From NCBI RefSeq assembly GCF_036346295.1, contig NZ_CP107819.1:8246001-8310000 (forward strand): 64,000 bases of DNA. The letters are read 5' to 3'. Of this stretch, positions 41,011 to 50,234 are shown in pieces. Below the pieces are notes generated by a model, which worked only from the letters and a program-made list of their open reading frames with translations, did not search any database and was not told the DNA's origin. Made by a program: the position numbers and the translations under genes. Every line of letters starts with the position of its first letter. The first letter of the stretch is position 1. This DNA comes from Streptomyces sp. NBC_00536 (GTDB lineage: Bacteria; Actinomycetota; Actinomycetes; Streptomycetales; Streptomycetaceae).

Positions 41011-42264
41011 ATGGAAATCGGGGCGGGCCCGCACGGGCCGGGAGTGCTGGTGATCGAGCCGATGGGGAACGCGGGGCGTTTCCTCGTCGAGGCCGCCGAA
41101 CGGTTGGGAGTGCGCCTGTACGCGGCCACCCACCAGGACGTCCACGACGGCTACCCGCAGTGGCTGCGGGCCGCCCTCGCGGGGCTCTGCGCGACGGACC
41201 TGACCGACACCCCGAGGGCACTGCGGGACATGGAAGCCTTCTGCCGGCAGCACGCCATCGCCGGTGTCGCCCCCTGCTTCGAACTCTTCACCCCGCTCGC
41301 CGCGCTGCTCGCCGAACGCCTCGGCCTGCCCGGCAACGATCCCCGGCTCGCCCGCGCGGCCCGCAACAAGGTCCTGATGGGCGAGGCGTTCGCGGCCGCC
41401 GGGATCCCCGCCCCCCGCTGGGCGGTCGCGCACGACGGCGCCGAAGCCCACCGGGTGGCACTGGAGAAGGAGTTGGGCTGGCCCCTGGTCGTCAAGCCCG
41501 CCGAGCAGGGCGGTTCCTGGGGCGTGTCCGTGGTCGAAGGCCCGGACCAGCTCGCCGAGGCAGTCGCCGCAGCCCGGCAGTACACGCACGCCCAGCCGCA
41601 CGGCCTGGAGCTCGATGCGCGGGCCCTGATCCAGGAGTACGTCCCCGGCGACGAGTACTCCTGCGACACGGTGGTCGCCGACGGGGTGGCCTACCCGCTG
41701 CCCGTCGTAGCGAAGGACACCACCGCGGGCCGGTACCGCATCGAGACCGGGCACACCTGCCCCTCCGGCCTGCCCGCGCCGCTGGTCAGGAAGGTGCAGC
41801 ACATCGCGGCGCGGGCCGCGCTCGCCGTGGGCGTCCGCAACGGGATCGCACACACGGAGGTGAAGATCCCACCGGACTCGGACACGCCGTATGTGATCGA
41901 GACCGGCGCCCGCCTGCCGGGGGACAACCTGTGCGAGGTCGTCGAGGCCGCGACGGGCGTCAGCGAGGCGGTGGCCCACCTCCAGGCCGTGCTCGGCCTG
42001 CTGCCCGACACCGTCCCCTCCCGTACGGACGGGGCGTCGATCCGCTTCCTGCTGCCGGAGCGGGGCGGGGTCCTGCGGCAGGCGGTCATCGCGGACCTGC
42101 CCGGAACGCACGGCGAGGTACACCTGCGGCCCGGGGCGGTGGTGCCCGAGCCCACGGACTCGATGTGCCGCATCGGGCACGTGGTGGCCCGCGCGGAGAC
42201 GGCCGACGCGGCGCGCGGGCTGGCCGGCCGGGCGGCCGCCCGGTCCCGAGTGGAAGTGGGCTGA
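41011..42264 (+). CDS. ATP-grasp domain carboxylate ligase (first)
   Basis: 417 aa from ATG 41011; GGAGGA touches this ATG with almost no spacing, so GTG 41044 (VLVIEPMGN) is a possible start. The N-terminal domain ends with RLGLPGNDPRLARAARNKVLM. The ATP-grasp core has LGWPLVVKPAEQGGSWGVSVV (Lys and Gly-rich loop), LIQEYVPGDEYSCDTVV, and metal ligands in HTEVKIP...YVIETGARLPGD. ATP-grasp ligases join a carboxylate to an amine via an acyl-phosphate. A second ATP-grasp gene follows at once, suggesting two successive amide couplings, for example of a peptide-like metabolite. Confidence 0.85.
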   Translation: MEIGAGPHGPGVLVIEPMGNAGRFLVEAAERLGVRLYAATHQDVHDGYPQWLRAALAGLCATDLTDTPRALRDMEAFCRQHAIAGVAPCFELFTPLAALLAERLGLPGNDPRLARAARNKVLMGEAFAAAGIPAPRWAVAHDGAEAHRVALEKELGWPLVVKPAEQGGSWGVSVVEGPDQLAEAVAAARQYTHAQPHGLELDARALIQEYVPGDEYSCDTVVADGVAYPLPVVAKDTTAGRYRIETGHTCPSGLPAPLVRKVQHIAARAALAVGVRNGIAHTEVKIPPDSDTPYVIETGARLPGDNLCEVVEAATGVSEAVAHLQAVLGLLPDTVPSRTDGASIRFLLPERGGVLRQAVIADLPGTHGEVHLRPGAVVPEPTDSMCRIGHVVARAETADAARGLAGRAAARSRVEVG

Positions 42265-42269
42265 CGCAG

Positions 42270-43535
42270 GTGCGGAAGATCGCCTTCCTACGGTCCGTAC
42301 GCATCCAGCGCGCCGACCCCTACATCCAGCGGGCCGTCCGCGCGCTCGCCGACGACGGGATCGAATCCGGGCTGTTCCACACCAGCGGCGCCGCGGGCGA
42401 CGACGACTTCCCCGGCCACCGGCAACGGCTCGACCGCGGGGTGACGCCACGGGAACTCGCGGATGCGGTCGCCGCCTGGGGAGCGGATGCGGCGGTGTCG
42501 ATCTCGCTGCCCTGCGAGAACGCGCTGCGCGACGCCGCGGCCAAGGCGTTCCTGGACGCCGCCGGCATCCCCACGGTCATGACCCCGCTCGCGGCGACGA
42601 TGCTGCTGGTGGACAAGTGGGAGACCAAACAACGATGCAGGCGGGCCGGGCTGCCGGTGCCCGACGGGTTCCGCATCGACTCTGACCTGCTGGCGGGGCG
42701 GGGCCTCGCGGTGCCCGGCTACCGGGACGCGCTGCGCGCGCTGGCCGAAGGGACCGGATACCCGCTGATGTCGAAGCCCGTATGGGACTCGACCAGCATG
42801 GGCATCCGCACCCTGCGCTCACCCGCCGACCTCGACGCCCACCTCGACGCCCACCACGAACCGGGCCCCGGGGCGGTGTCGACGGTGGTGGAAGAGGTCG
42901 TCGTGGGCGATCTGTGCAGCGTGGACATCGTCGGGCGCCCCGGCTCCTACCAGGTCCTTCCCCCGTGCTGGACCGGACGGGCCGGGCCGGAGCCGGTGTT
43001 CACCTTCGCGGACCTGCGCTGGTGCGGTCCCCGCGCGGAAGCGGACGCCGCCTTCGCGGAAGTGGCCCGCGCCCTGGTCGACTTCTGCGCGGACCTGGGG
43101 GTGTACGGGTCGGTGAACGTCGACATGATCTACACCGGCGGCCGGTTCGTGGTCCTGGAGGTCAACCCGCGCATCGGCGGCGCGACCACCCTCTCGTGCG
43201 CCGCGTCGGGCACCAATACCTTCACCTCCCTCGCCCGGATGGCCCGCGGCCTCCCCCTCACCGCGGGCGCGGTCCCACGGGTGGGCTGGGCGATCGAATT
43301 CCTCGCCGGGGACGGCATCGCGCCGGCGGTGGTGGCCGAACTCCGGCGCCTGGTCAGGGTGGTCACCGCACACGAGCTGGTGATCGACGGGGCCTCCCAC
43401 GGGGACATCGTCGTGATCACCCTCGCCGAAGGCGAGGAGGACCGGACGGTGAAGTCCTTGACGGAGCTGCACGAGACGACCGGCTTCCCCGCGGCCGACG
43501 TCCTGGGCAAGATCACCTCCCTGCTGAACCGGTGA
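42270..43535 (+). CDS. ATP-grasp domain carboxylate ligase (second)
   Basis: 421 aa from GTG 42270 (VRKIAFLRSVRIQRADPY); an in-frame CTG at 42261 lies nearer to GGAAGTGGG. The core has LLVDKWETKQRCRRAGLPVP (CarB-like Lys/hinge), YPLMSKPVWDSTSMGIRTL, VVEEVVVGDLCSVDIVG, and VNVDMIYTGGRFVVLEVNPRIGG with the NPR metal ligand. It is not closely similar to the first ligase, so the two probably act on different substrates. The stop overlaps the MFS start (GTGA). Confidence 0.85.
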   Translation: MRKIAFLRSVRIQRADPYIQRAVRALADDGIESGLFHTSGAAGDDDFPGHRQRLDRGVTPRELADAVAAWGADAAVSISLPCENALRDAAAKAFLDAAGIPTVMTPLAATMLLVDKWETKQRCRRAGLPVPDGFRIDSDLLAGRGLAVPGYRDALRALAEGTGYPLMSKPVWDSTSMGIRTLRSPADLDAHLDAHHEPGPGAVSTVVEEVVVGDLCSVDIVGRPGSYQVLPPCWTGRAGPEPVFTFADLRWCGPRAEADAAFAEVARALVDFCADLGVYGSVNVDMIYTGGRFVVLEVNPRIGGATTLSCAASGTNTFTSLARMARGLPLTAGAVPRVGWAIEFLAGDGIAPAVVAELRRLVRVVTAHELVIDGASHGDIVVITLAEGEEDRTVKSLTELHETTGFPAADVLGKITSLLNR

Positions 43536-44803
43536 GCGCGACTGAACCGGTGAGCCCGACCACCGGAACCCGCCGCCCGCGCACCGTGGCGGACCGCCTC
43601 GGCCTGCCCGCCCTGCGCGGTCACGGCCTCTTCGTCACCGGCAACCTCATCGACTCCGTCGGCAACGGCATGCTCCTGCCGCTGGGACTGCTGTACTTCA
43701 CCGACGTCCAGGGCCTGCCCCTGGCGCAGGTGGGCGCCGCCATGACGGCCGGTCAGGCCCTGGCCCTGCCCGTCACGTTCCTCGCCGGACGCCTCATGGA
43801 CCGCGTCGGGCCCCGGCGCGTGGTGGTGTGGGCGAACGTCCTCTCCGCGGTCGGGTTCGCCCTGTTCCTGCTCGCCCGCGCCCCGTGGCACATCGCCGCC
43901 GTGTACGTGCTCGTCCAGGCCGGCATCAACATGTACTTCACCGCGCAGCGCACCCTGATCACGCACGTCACCCGGGCCGGGGAACGACGTGCCTGGTTCG
44001 CCTTCACCGGCTCGCTGCGCAACGTCGGGCTCGCGGCCGGGTCCGCCGCGGCGGCGGGCGCCCTGACCGTGTTCGGGAACGGTTCGCTGCGCTGGATGAT
44101 CGCCGTCGACGCCGCCACCTATCTGCTGGCCGCCGCCTGCTTCGCGGCCCTCCCCACCACCCCGCCCGAACCGGACGCCGCGCCGCCGGGCGCGCCGGTG
44201 GCCCGGGCCGACCACACCCGCCGCTACTTCCTCCTCGTGGCCGTCAACCTCCCCTACGTCCTCGCGCAGGCCGTCCTCGCCGTCCTCGTCGCCGTCTACA
44301 CCACCCGCGCCCTCGGGCTCCCCGCCTCGGCGGCGAGCATGCTGTTCGTCATCAACACCGCGATCGTCTCCGCGTGTTCGACGGTGGTCACCGCGCACGT
44401 GGCGCCCAAGGAACCCCGCCGCGCGGTGGCCGTCGGTTACCTGATCCTGACGGTCGGGATGGCGGTGTTCGCGCTGCCCGCGCTGCCGCGTGCCGCCGCC
44501 ACCGCCTGGGTGGCCCTCATCGCGGCGATCACCCTCTTCAGCGTGGCGGAGATCCTCCTCGGCCCGGCCCTGAGCGAACTGTCGGTGAGCCTCACCCCGC
44601 AGGCGGCCGGAGGCTTCACGCAGGGCCTGTACCAGTTCTCGTGGGCCGTCGGCATGGTCGCCGCTCCCGCCCTGTTCACCCTGCTCCTGGAGGCCGGCCC
44701 CCTCTACCCGTGGGGTGCCGAAGCCGCCGCCTGCCTGATCGGCGCACTCGCCGCGCCCGCCCTCAGGCCCGCCAACCGCCACCGCCGGAGGAACCAGAAT
44801 TGA
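43532..44803 (+). CDS. MFS transporter, probable product exporter
   Basis: 423 aa from GTG 43532, overlapping the ATP-grasp stop. About twelve hydrophobic helices are visible. The MFS motif A-like loop GRLMDRVGPRRVVVWANV lies between helices 2 and 3, and a central cytoplasmic Pro/Ala loop (TTPPEPDAAPPGAPV) separates the halves. It resembles multidrug-type exporters. Coupled translation with the ligase upstream and the acyltransferase downstream suggests that it exports the cluster product or gives self-resistance. Confidence 0.85.
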   Translation: MSATEPVSPTTGTRRPRTVADRLGLPALRGHGLFVTGNLIDSVGNGMLLPLGLLYFTDVQGLPLAQVGAAMTAGQALALPVTFLAGRLMDRVGPRRVVVWANVLSAVGFALFLLARAPWHIAAVYVLVQAGINMYFTAQRTLITHVTRAGERRAWFAFTGSLRNVGLAAGSAAAAGALTVFGNGSLRWMIAVDAATYLLAAACFAALPTTPPEPDAAPPGAPVARADHTRRYFLLVAVNLPYVLAQAVLAVLVAVYTTRALGLPASAASMLFVINTAIVSACSTVVTAHVAPKEPRRAVAVGYLILTVGMAVFALPALPRAAATAWVALIAAITLFSVAEILLGPALSELSVSLTPQAAGGFTQGLYQFSWAVGMVAAPALFTLLLEAGPLYPWGAEAAACLIGALAAPALRPANRHRRRNQN

Positions 44804-45819
44804 TCGCGAGCACCATCGAGTCCATCCACGAGGTCCCCGCCGCCGAGTGGGAGCACCTCGCCCGGCCCGCCGGTCTCTACCTCTCCCACCGGTGGCTCGC
44901 CGGGGAGGAGAAGGACCCCACCGCCACCCGTGCGTACGCGCTCGTACGGGACCCGGGGGGCGCCCTGCTCGCCGCCGCTCCCCTGTCCCTCGTGCACGAG
45001 GAACCGAACGACAGCTACCAGCCCGAGACCGTGCTGCCCCCGCACCTGGGACCCCGCGTGATCGCCGGGGCGCGGCGCGGCTACCACAACACGCCGCTCA
45101 CCGCGCCCGGCCTCGCCCCCGACCTGCGGGACGCCTGCCTCACCCAACTCCGGGACGCCGTACGCCGCTTCGCCGAACACCACGGCACGACGCACTGGTG
45201 GCCCTACCTCACCGCCCCGGCCACCGCCCTGCTCGCCCCCCTCTACGCGGACCCCGCCCTCCACCTGGAGGACGACGCCCTCATTCCCCTGCCCGGCACG
45301 GGCATCGACGACTACATCTCCTCCCTGCCCCGCCAGCGCCGGGCCGGCGTCCGCGGCGAACGCCGCGACTTCGCCGCGTCCGGCCTCGAAGTACGCCGAC
45401 AGGTCCTCGCGGACTGCTTCGAGGACGCCGGGTTCCTCCTCGCCGGACACCAGCAGGACCACGGGCACGACCGGGACGGCGTCGACGCCATGACCGGTCT
45501 GCTGGAACGGCAGGCCACGGCGATGGGCAGCGAAGCGCGCGTGGTCGCGGCCTACGACGGACACCGGATGACCGGCTTCTGCCTCTACTACCACTACGGG
45601 AGCACGACGTGGATCCGCGCGGCGGCCCACGACCGCCGCCACCCCGCGCCCCACCTGTACTTCAACCTCACGTACTACCTGCCGATCGAGGACGCCTACG
45701 CCCACGGCACGACCGCCCTGCACGTGGGCATGGGGACGATCCGGGCCAAGCGCCTGCGCGGCGCCGCCGTATCCGGCCTGCACGCCCTGGTCGACCTGCC
45801 TCCCGCCGGGCCGCGGTGA
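44800..45819 (+). CDS. FemAB-like/GNAT-fold (peptidogalycan-type) acyltransferase
   Basis: 339 aa from TTG 44800, which overlaps the MFS stop and has GGAGGA 7 nt upstream. The pattern (PAGLYLSHRWLAGEE; LPRQRRAGVRGERRDFAASGLEV; YYHYGSTTWIRAAAHDRRHPAPHLYFNLTYY, then AYAHGTTALHVGMG) matches PF04339-type proteins related to FemX/MprF-like transferases. Those attach an amino acid from aminoacyl-tRNA, or another acyl group, to an amine. In this setting it may add an amino acid to the product of the two ligases. It is the last gene of the run. Confidence 0.75.
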   Translation: MIASTIESIHEVPAAEWEHLARPAGLYLSHRWLAGEEKDPTATRAYALVRDPGGALLAAAPLSLVHEEPNDSYQPETVLPPHLGPRVIAGARRGYHNTPLTAPGLAPDLRDACLTQLRDAVRRFAEHHGTTHWWPYLTAPATALLAPLYADPALHLEDDALIPLPGTGIDDYISSLPRQRRAGVRGERRDFAASGLEVRRQVLADCFEDAGFLLAGHQQDHGHDRDGVDAMTGLLERQATAMGSEARVVAAYDGHRMTGFCLYYHYGSTTWIRAAAHDRRHPAPHLYFNLTYYLPIEDAYAHGTTALHVGMGTIRAKRLRGAAVSGLHALVDLPPAGPR

Positions 45820-45904
45820 CGGAGCGACCGTGGGCGAGGCCCCGGCCTGTCAGTGGCTCCTGCCATGATCGTGTTCGTTGATCGGTACGGCACAGGGGGA
45901 GACC

Positions 45905-47275
45905 ATGAACGAACAGCCGAAGACCGCACGCAGGGCCCTGCTCACCGGGGCGATGGCCGGTCTGGCCACCGGGGCGGCCGTACTGGGCGCCGCCGGGAGC
46001 GCCGCCGCGGCGCCGGCGGCTGCGGGCACGCCCGACTGGTTCGACGTGAAGGCGTACGGCGCGATAGGCGACGGCTCGGCCGACGATGCCCCCGCGATCC
46101 AGTCGGCGCTCGACGCGGCGGCCGCCGCGGGCGGCGGCACGGTCTACTTCCCCGTCGGGAAGTACCTCGTCAAGCCCGCCTCCGGGCAGCCCGCCCTCGC
46201 GGTCAAGGGCGACGGGATCCGCCTGGCCGGCGCGGGCGCCAAGGCGTCCACCCTGATCAAGGGCGGCGACGGCATCCTGCTGCGGATGTCCGGTACCGGC
46301 ACCTCCGGCTCCACGGGCACCACCCATCGCCGCTACTGCGCCGTGGAGAACCTCGGCTTCAACGGCAACCGCAAGACCGGCCTGCTGCTGGAGCTCTACT
46401 ACAACAACAACTCCTATTTCCGCGACGTCTTCATGTCCTCCAACAACGACATGTGCATCGACGCCGTCGAGTTCTGGGACTCCCGCTTCTACAACCTCGT
46501 CATCGAGGACAGCACCGGCACCACCGGCAGCGCCACCCAGCCCAACGTCTGGCTGCGCAACGCCTCTTCCGCCACCGCCGGCACCTGGGGGTACAGCCAG
46601 GACAACATCAACCAGATCCACTTCACCGGCTGTCGCATGGAGGCGTTCGGCACCGGCGCGCTGTGGGTCGGCCAGGGCGCCGTCACCTCCAACAACCCCA
46701 ACGGCGTCTACGTCACGGACTGCAAGTTCGAGACCTCCCGCATGCAGGGAGGCCCGCACCTGAAGACCGACGCCGGCTGCCGGCACGTCTACGCGACGAA
46801 CATCTACTGCTACGCCGGCGACTTCGCGCCCGGCACCCCGGAGACCGCGCGCAACATCATCAGCTGGGCGGCGAGCGCGAGCGCCCTGGAGAACGTGGTC
46901 ATCGCCAACAAGGCGGGCAAGGCCACGGTCAACGCGGGCGTGGCGCTCTACTCGGGCACCGGATCGACCGCGGTGCTGCGCAATGTCGTAGGGCTCTACG
47001 GGACCGCGCCGACCGGCACCCATATCTACTACGAACAGTCGTCCACCGGCGATTTCCGCGTGGAGAACAGCTACGGCAGCACCGGCGCCCAGGCGACCGG
47101 CACGATTCCGGTCAAGAACGCCCCCAACCCGCCGCTGCGCCTGGTCCCCGGCCCGGTCAGCGATGCCTCGTTCACCCACCAGCCGCTCGACGGCACGATG
47201 GCCGTGGACTCGGTCAACAAGCGGATGTATGTCCGCGTCGGCGGCCAGTGGCTCTGGTCGGCGCTGAACGGCTGA
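45905..47275 (+). CDS. Secreted GH28-related (pectate-lyase superfamily) beta-helix protein
   Basis: 456 aa from ATG 45905 with GGGGGAG upstream. The Tat-like signal TARRALLTGAMAGLATGA ends at AAAA/PAAAG. The mature part starts WFDVKAYGAIGDGSADDAPAIQSALDAA, the standard opening of glycosyl-hydrolase-28-related right-handed beta-helix proteins. Repeated strand-turn units (FRDVFMSSNNDMCID, FYNLVIEDS, IHFTGCRMEAFG) follow. Such proteins are polysaccharide lyases/hydrolases or surface binders; catalytic residues cannot be fixed from sequence alone. It stands alone between clusters. Confidence 0.8.
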   Translation: MNEQPKTARRALLTGAMAGLATGAAVLGAAGSAAAAPAAAGTPDWFDVKAYGAIGDGSADDAPAIQSALDAAAAAGGGTVYFPVGKYLVKPASGQPALAVKGDGIRLAGAGAKASTLIKGGDGILLRMSGTGTSGSTGTTHRRYCAVENLGFNGNRKTGLLLELYYNNNSYFRDVFMSSNNDMCIDAVEFWDSRFYNLVIEDSTGTTGSATQPNVWLRNASSATAGTWGYSQDNINQIHFTGCRMEAFGTGALWVGQGAVTSNNPNGVYVTDCKFETSRMQGGPHLKTDAGCRHVYATNIYCYAGDFAPGTPETARNIISWAASASALENVVIANKAGKATVNAGVALYSGTGSTAVLRNVVGLYGTAPTGTHIYYEQSSTGDFRVENSYGSTGAQATGTIPVKNAPNPPLRLVPGPVSDASFTHQPLDGTMAVDSVNKRMYVRVGGQWLWSALNG

Positions 47276-47769
47276 CCCGACGGCCGCCCTCATGCCGCCG
47301 TCGCCCGCACGTCACCTTGCTGTCACCACTGCGTGTGGTGGCGATTAACCGCCACCCCCGATTTCCGGAGATCCGGACAACACGTTCCGGTAATACGGCC
47401 GAAACGTTGACGGTCATGTCGGAAATGCCATCGGTTTCTCCGAAACAGTCGCCCAAGTACCTGCAGTAACCACGCTTCGTCGGCCCCGTAAAGCCTTTAT
47501 GTCCCTATCTCCTGACGCACCATCAGTAAATGATGGTGCGTCAGGCCTGGCGGAACTGTGCCAATTCCGTTTCCGCTCTGTTCATTTGACCAAGCCGATT
47601 GTCATGCTTTGGCAGCTTCGTACGGCACCGCCGGTCGATCCCCAACCCGACAGGCACCGTCGTCCGTGCGGAGTCGCAGCACCCGTTCCGCCCCCTGCGA
47701 GCACTCACCCAAGTGCCCCGGAACGTGGTGCGACCGCGCACACGCGGTTGGATCGGAAGGAAGACCCAC
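47276..47769. other. 494-bp intergenic region upstream of the metalloprotease
   Basis: No gene is seen. It contains the strong palindrome at 47511-47545 (listed separately). A moderately AT-rich stretch (47320-47510) follows the end of the beta-helix gene. The protease promoter and a long 5' untranslated region probably lie between 47546 and 47769. Confidence 0.5.
47511..47545. promoter_or_regulatory. Perfect 15-bp inverted repeat upstream of the metalloprotease
   Basis: CCTGACGCACCATCA and TGATGGTGCGTCAGG are perfect 15-bp arms around GTAAA. There is no U-tract, and it lies 225 bp upstream of the protease start and 236 bp after the preceding gene. It could be a terminator of the beta-helix gene or an operator for the protease; the high symmetry and distance from both genes favour a regulatory site. 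Confidence 0.55.
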
Positions 47770-49416
47770 GTGAAGCGAAAGCTCACTGTTGGAGCCGTGC
47801 TCTCTGCCTCGGCCCTGCTCGCCGGTGCCATCCAGGTCAGCGCCGGTGCGGCCCAGGCCGCTCCCACCCCCGCTCCCGCTTCCGGCCCCGGGCAGCAGCG
47901 CGCCGCCGACCTCGCCCGGGCCGCGGCCGACGCTCCCGCCACGGCGCGCACCCTGGGCCTCGGCAGCACGGAGAAGCTGGTCGTCAAGGACGTCGTCACC
48001 GACGCCGACGGCAGCCGTCACGTCCGTTACGAGCGCACCTACAACGGTCTGCCCGTCCTCGGCGGCGACCTCGTGGTCCACCAGGACGCCAAGGGGGCCG
48101 TGAAGTCGGCCGACAAGGCCGTCCAGGCGCCGATCGCCCCCGCCTCGCTCTCGCCGAAGCTCTCCGCGGACCAGGCCGCCACGAAGGCCTCCGGAGCCGT
48201 ACAGGCCACCGTCGGCATCACGAAGGACGCCGACGAGGCCGCCCTCACCTCGGTCGGCAAGGCCGGCACCCCCCGCCTCGTCGTCTGGGCCACCAGCGGC
48301 ACCCCGCGCCTGGCGTACGAGACCGTGGTCGAGGGCGTGCGCGCCGACGGCACCCCCAGCCGCCAGCGCATCGTCACCGACGCCGACAGCGGTGCGGTGC
48401 TCTCCACCCACGAGAGCGTCCAGACCGCCAACGCCACCGGCAGCGGCAAGGGCGTCTTCGTCGGATCGGTGCCGCTGACGACCAACCAGTCCGGCTCCAC
48501 GTACCAGTTGAAGGACGCCACGCGCGGCGGTCAGTACACGACCAACCTCGCCAACAAGACCAGCGGAACCGGCACCCTCTACACCGACGCCGACAACGCC
48601 TGGGGCACCGGCACCGTCTCCAACGGCCAGTCCGCGGCGGTCGACGCCCAGTACGGCGCCGCGGTCACCTGGGACTTCTACAAGAACACCTTCGGCCGCA
48701 GCGGCATACGCAACGACGGAGTCGGCGCCTACAGCCGGGTCCACTACGGCCGCAACTACGTCAACGCCTTCTGGGACGACGACTGCTTCTGCATGACCTA
48801 CGGCGACGGCGCGAGCAACACCCACCCGCTCACCGAACTGGACGTCTCCGGCCACGAGATGAGCCACGGCGTCACCGCCAACACCGCCGGCCTGAACTAC
48901 TCCGGCGAGTCGGGCGGCCTGAACGAGGCCACCTCCGACATCTTCGGCACCGGCGTGGAATTCTACGCCAACCTGGCCTCCGACAAGGGCGACTACCTCA
49001 TCGGTGAGCTGATCAACCTCAACGGCAACGGTACGCCGCTGCGCTACATGGACAAGCCCTCCAAGGACGGCGGCTCGGCCGACTCCTGGTCCTCGGGCGT
49101 CGGCAACCTCGACGTCCACTACTCCTCGGGCGTCGCCAACCACTTCTTCTACCTGCTGTCCGAGGGCAGCGGCGCCAAGACCATCAACGGCGTCTCCTAC
49201 AACAGCCCGACCTCCAACGGCGTCGCCCTCACCGGCATCGGCCGGGACAAGGCCCTCAAGATCTGGTACCGCGCGCTCACCACGTACATGACGTCCACCA
49301 CCGACTACAAGGGCGCCCGCACCGCCACGCTCAGCGCCGCGGGTGACCTGTACGGAACGACGTCCGCCGAATACAAGGCCGTCGCCGCCGCCTGGTCCGG
49401 AGTCAACGTCAACTAG
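47770..49416 (+). CDS. Secreted M4 (thermolysin-like) neutral metalloprotease
   Basis: 548 aa from GTG 47770 with GGAAGGA 8 nt upstream. The signal peptide (MKRKLTVGAVLSASALLAGAIQVSAGAAQAA) is followed by an FTP/PepSY-type propeptide to about residue 220. The catalytic domain has TELDVSGHEMSHGVTANTAGL (zinc ligands His362 and His366), the third ligand in SGGLNEATSDIFG, and the C-terminal DVHYSSGVANHFFYLLS with the transition-state His. The mature enzyme lacks the P-proprotein convertase and PKD/CBM extensions seen in some relatives. It is an extracellular protease for protein nutrition. A strong terminator follows. Confidence 0.92.
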   Translation: MKRKLTVGAVLSASALLAGAIQVSAGAAQAAPTPAPASGPGQQRAADLARAAADAPATARTLGLGSTEKLVVKDVVTDADGSRHVRYERTYNGLPVLGGDLVVHQDAKGAVKSADKAVQAPIAPASLSPKLSADQAATKASGAVQATVGITKDADEAALTSVGKAGTPRLVVWATSGTPRLAYETVVEGVRADGTPSRQRIVTDADSGAVLSTHESVQTANATGSGKGVFVGSVPLTTNQSGSTYQLKDATRGGQYTTNLANKTSGTGTLYTDADNAWGTGTVSNGQSAAVDAQYGAAVTWDFYKNTFGRSGIRNDGVGAYSRVHYGRNYVNAFWDDDCFCMTYGDGASNTHPLTELDVSGHEMSHGVTANTAGLNYSGESGGLNEATSDIFGTGVEFYANLASDKGDYLIGELINLNGNGTPLRYMDKPSKDGGSADSWSSGVGNLDVHYSSGVANHFFYLLSEGSGAKTINGVSYNSPTSNGVALTGIGRDKALKIWYRALTTYMTSTTDYKGARTATLSAAGDLYGTTSAEYKAVAAAWSGVNVN

Positions 49417-49471
49417 CCCGACGGCCACCCGGCCACCACCTTTGATCTTCTGAGCTTCTGATCTTCGACCA

Positions 49472-49517
49472 GAGTGCCGACAGGGCCCGCACGGGCGCCC
49501 TGTCGGCACTCTTGTTT
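49472..49517 (+). terminator. Rho-independent terminator after the metalloprotease
   Basis: Perfect 15-bp stem GAGTGCCGACAGGGC / GCCCTGTCGGCACTC with a 10-nt loop, followed by TTGTTT. It lies 56 bp after the protease stop and before the sigma-factor promoter. Confidence 0.9.
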
Positions 49518-49606
49518 CCCCTTCGCTCAATTCCCTTCCCGCAGGGTGAAACATTCCCCTGCTCCCCACGCGTCTATGGGGTGAGTCGGAAGTGAGGGGG
49601 ACGGGC

Positions 49607-50131
49607 ATGGGGCAAGTGCGCAGGGAGGGGTTCCGCGAGTTCGCGGAGGGCCGGGCTGGGAGTCTTTACCGTTCGGCCTGTCTGCTGGCGAGTGGGGACA
49701 CCCATCTCGCCGAGGACCTCGTGCAGGAAACCCTGGGCCGGATGTACCTGATCTGGGGGAGGACCTCCAGCATCGACAATCCGGCGGCGTACGCGCAGAC
49801 GGTGCTGGTGCGGGAGTTCCTCAAGCACAAGCGCCGCCGCTCCGCGGGGGAGCGGCCCTTCGCCGTCCCGGCCGACTCGGGCGGGACGACGCCGCTCCCG
49901 GTCGCCGGGGCCGATCCGACCCTGCGGCTGACCTTGTTGGAGGCGCTCGGTCACCTGGCCCCCAAGGACCGGGCGGTGCTCGTGCTGCGGTACTGGGAGG
50001 ACCGCAGCGTCGAGGAGACCGCCGAGGCCATGAACGTCAGCTCGGCGGCGGTGCGCACGCGCAGCTCCCGCGCGCTCGCCCGCCTCCGGGCGGAACTGGG
50101 CGGGAGTCTCAGCGTGTTCGTGACCACTTGA
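49607..50131 (+). CDS. SigE-family ECF-like sigma factor
   Basis: 174 aa from ATG 49607, preceded by GAGGGGG. Region 2 reads FREFAEGRAGSLYRSACLLASGDTHLAEDLVQETLGRMYLIW. Region 4 reads LLEALGHLAPKDRAVLVLRYWEDRSVEETAEAMNVSSAAVRTRSSRALARLR. Together these are the SigE (ECF41-neighbouring) group common in actinomycetes, with no extra C-terminal regulatory domain. The following gene encodes a single-pass membrane protein, the typical partner in this group and possibly its regulator. The signal and target genes are unknown. Confidence 0.88.
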   Translation: MGQVRREGFREFAEGRAGSLYRSACLLASGDTHLAEDLVQETLGRMYLIWGRTSSIDNPAAYAQTVLVREFLKHKRRRSAGERPFAVPADSGGTTPLPVAGADPTLRLTLLEALGHLAPKDRAVLVLRYWEDRSVEETAEAMNVSSAAVRTRSSRALARLRAELGGSLSVFVTT

Positions 50132-50234
50132 GTGCGGGGACCCGCATCCGCGGTGCCCGACCGTCGTTCCCGTCACGTCCGTTGCCGGACCACACCGGCG
50201 CGTTTGCCCACTACCACCCGGAAGGTGATTCGGC

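Noticed and set aside
39435-43535. 1366-codon plus-strand open frame across four genes
   Set aside because: Only its 3' part (from 42270) is a real ATP-grasp gene; the rest is antisense to the radical SAM gene or out of frame with the first ligase.
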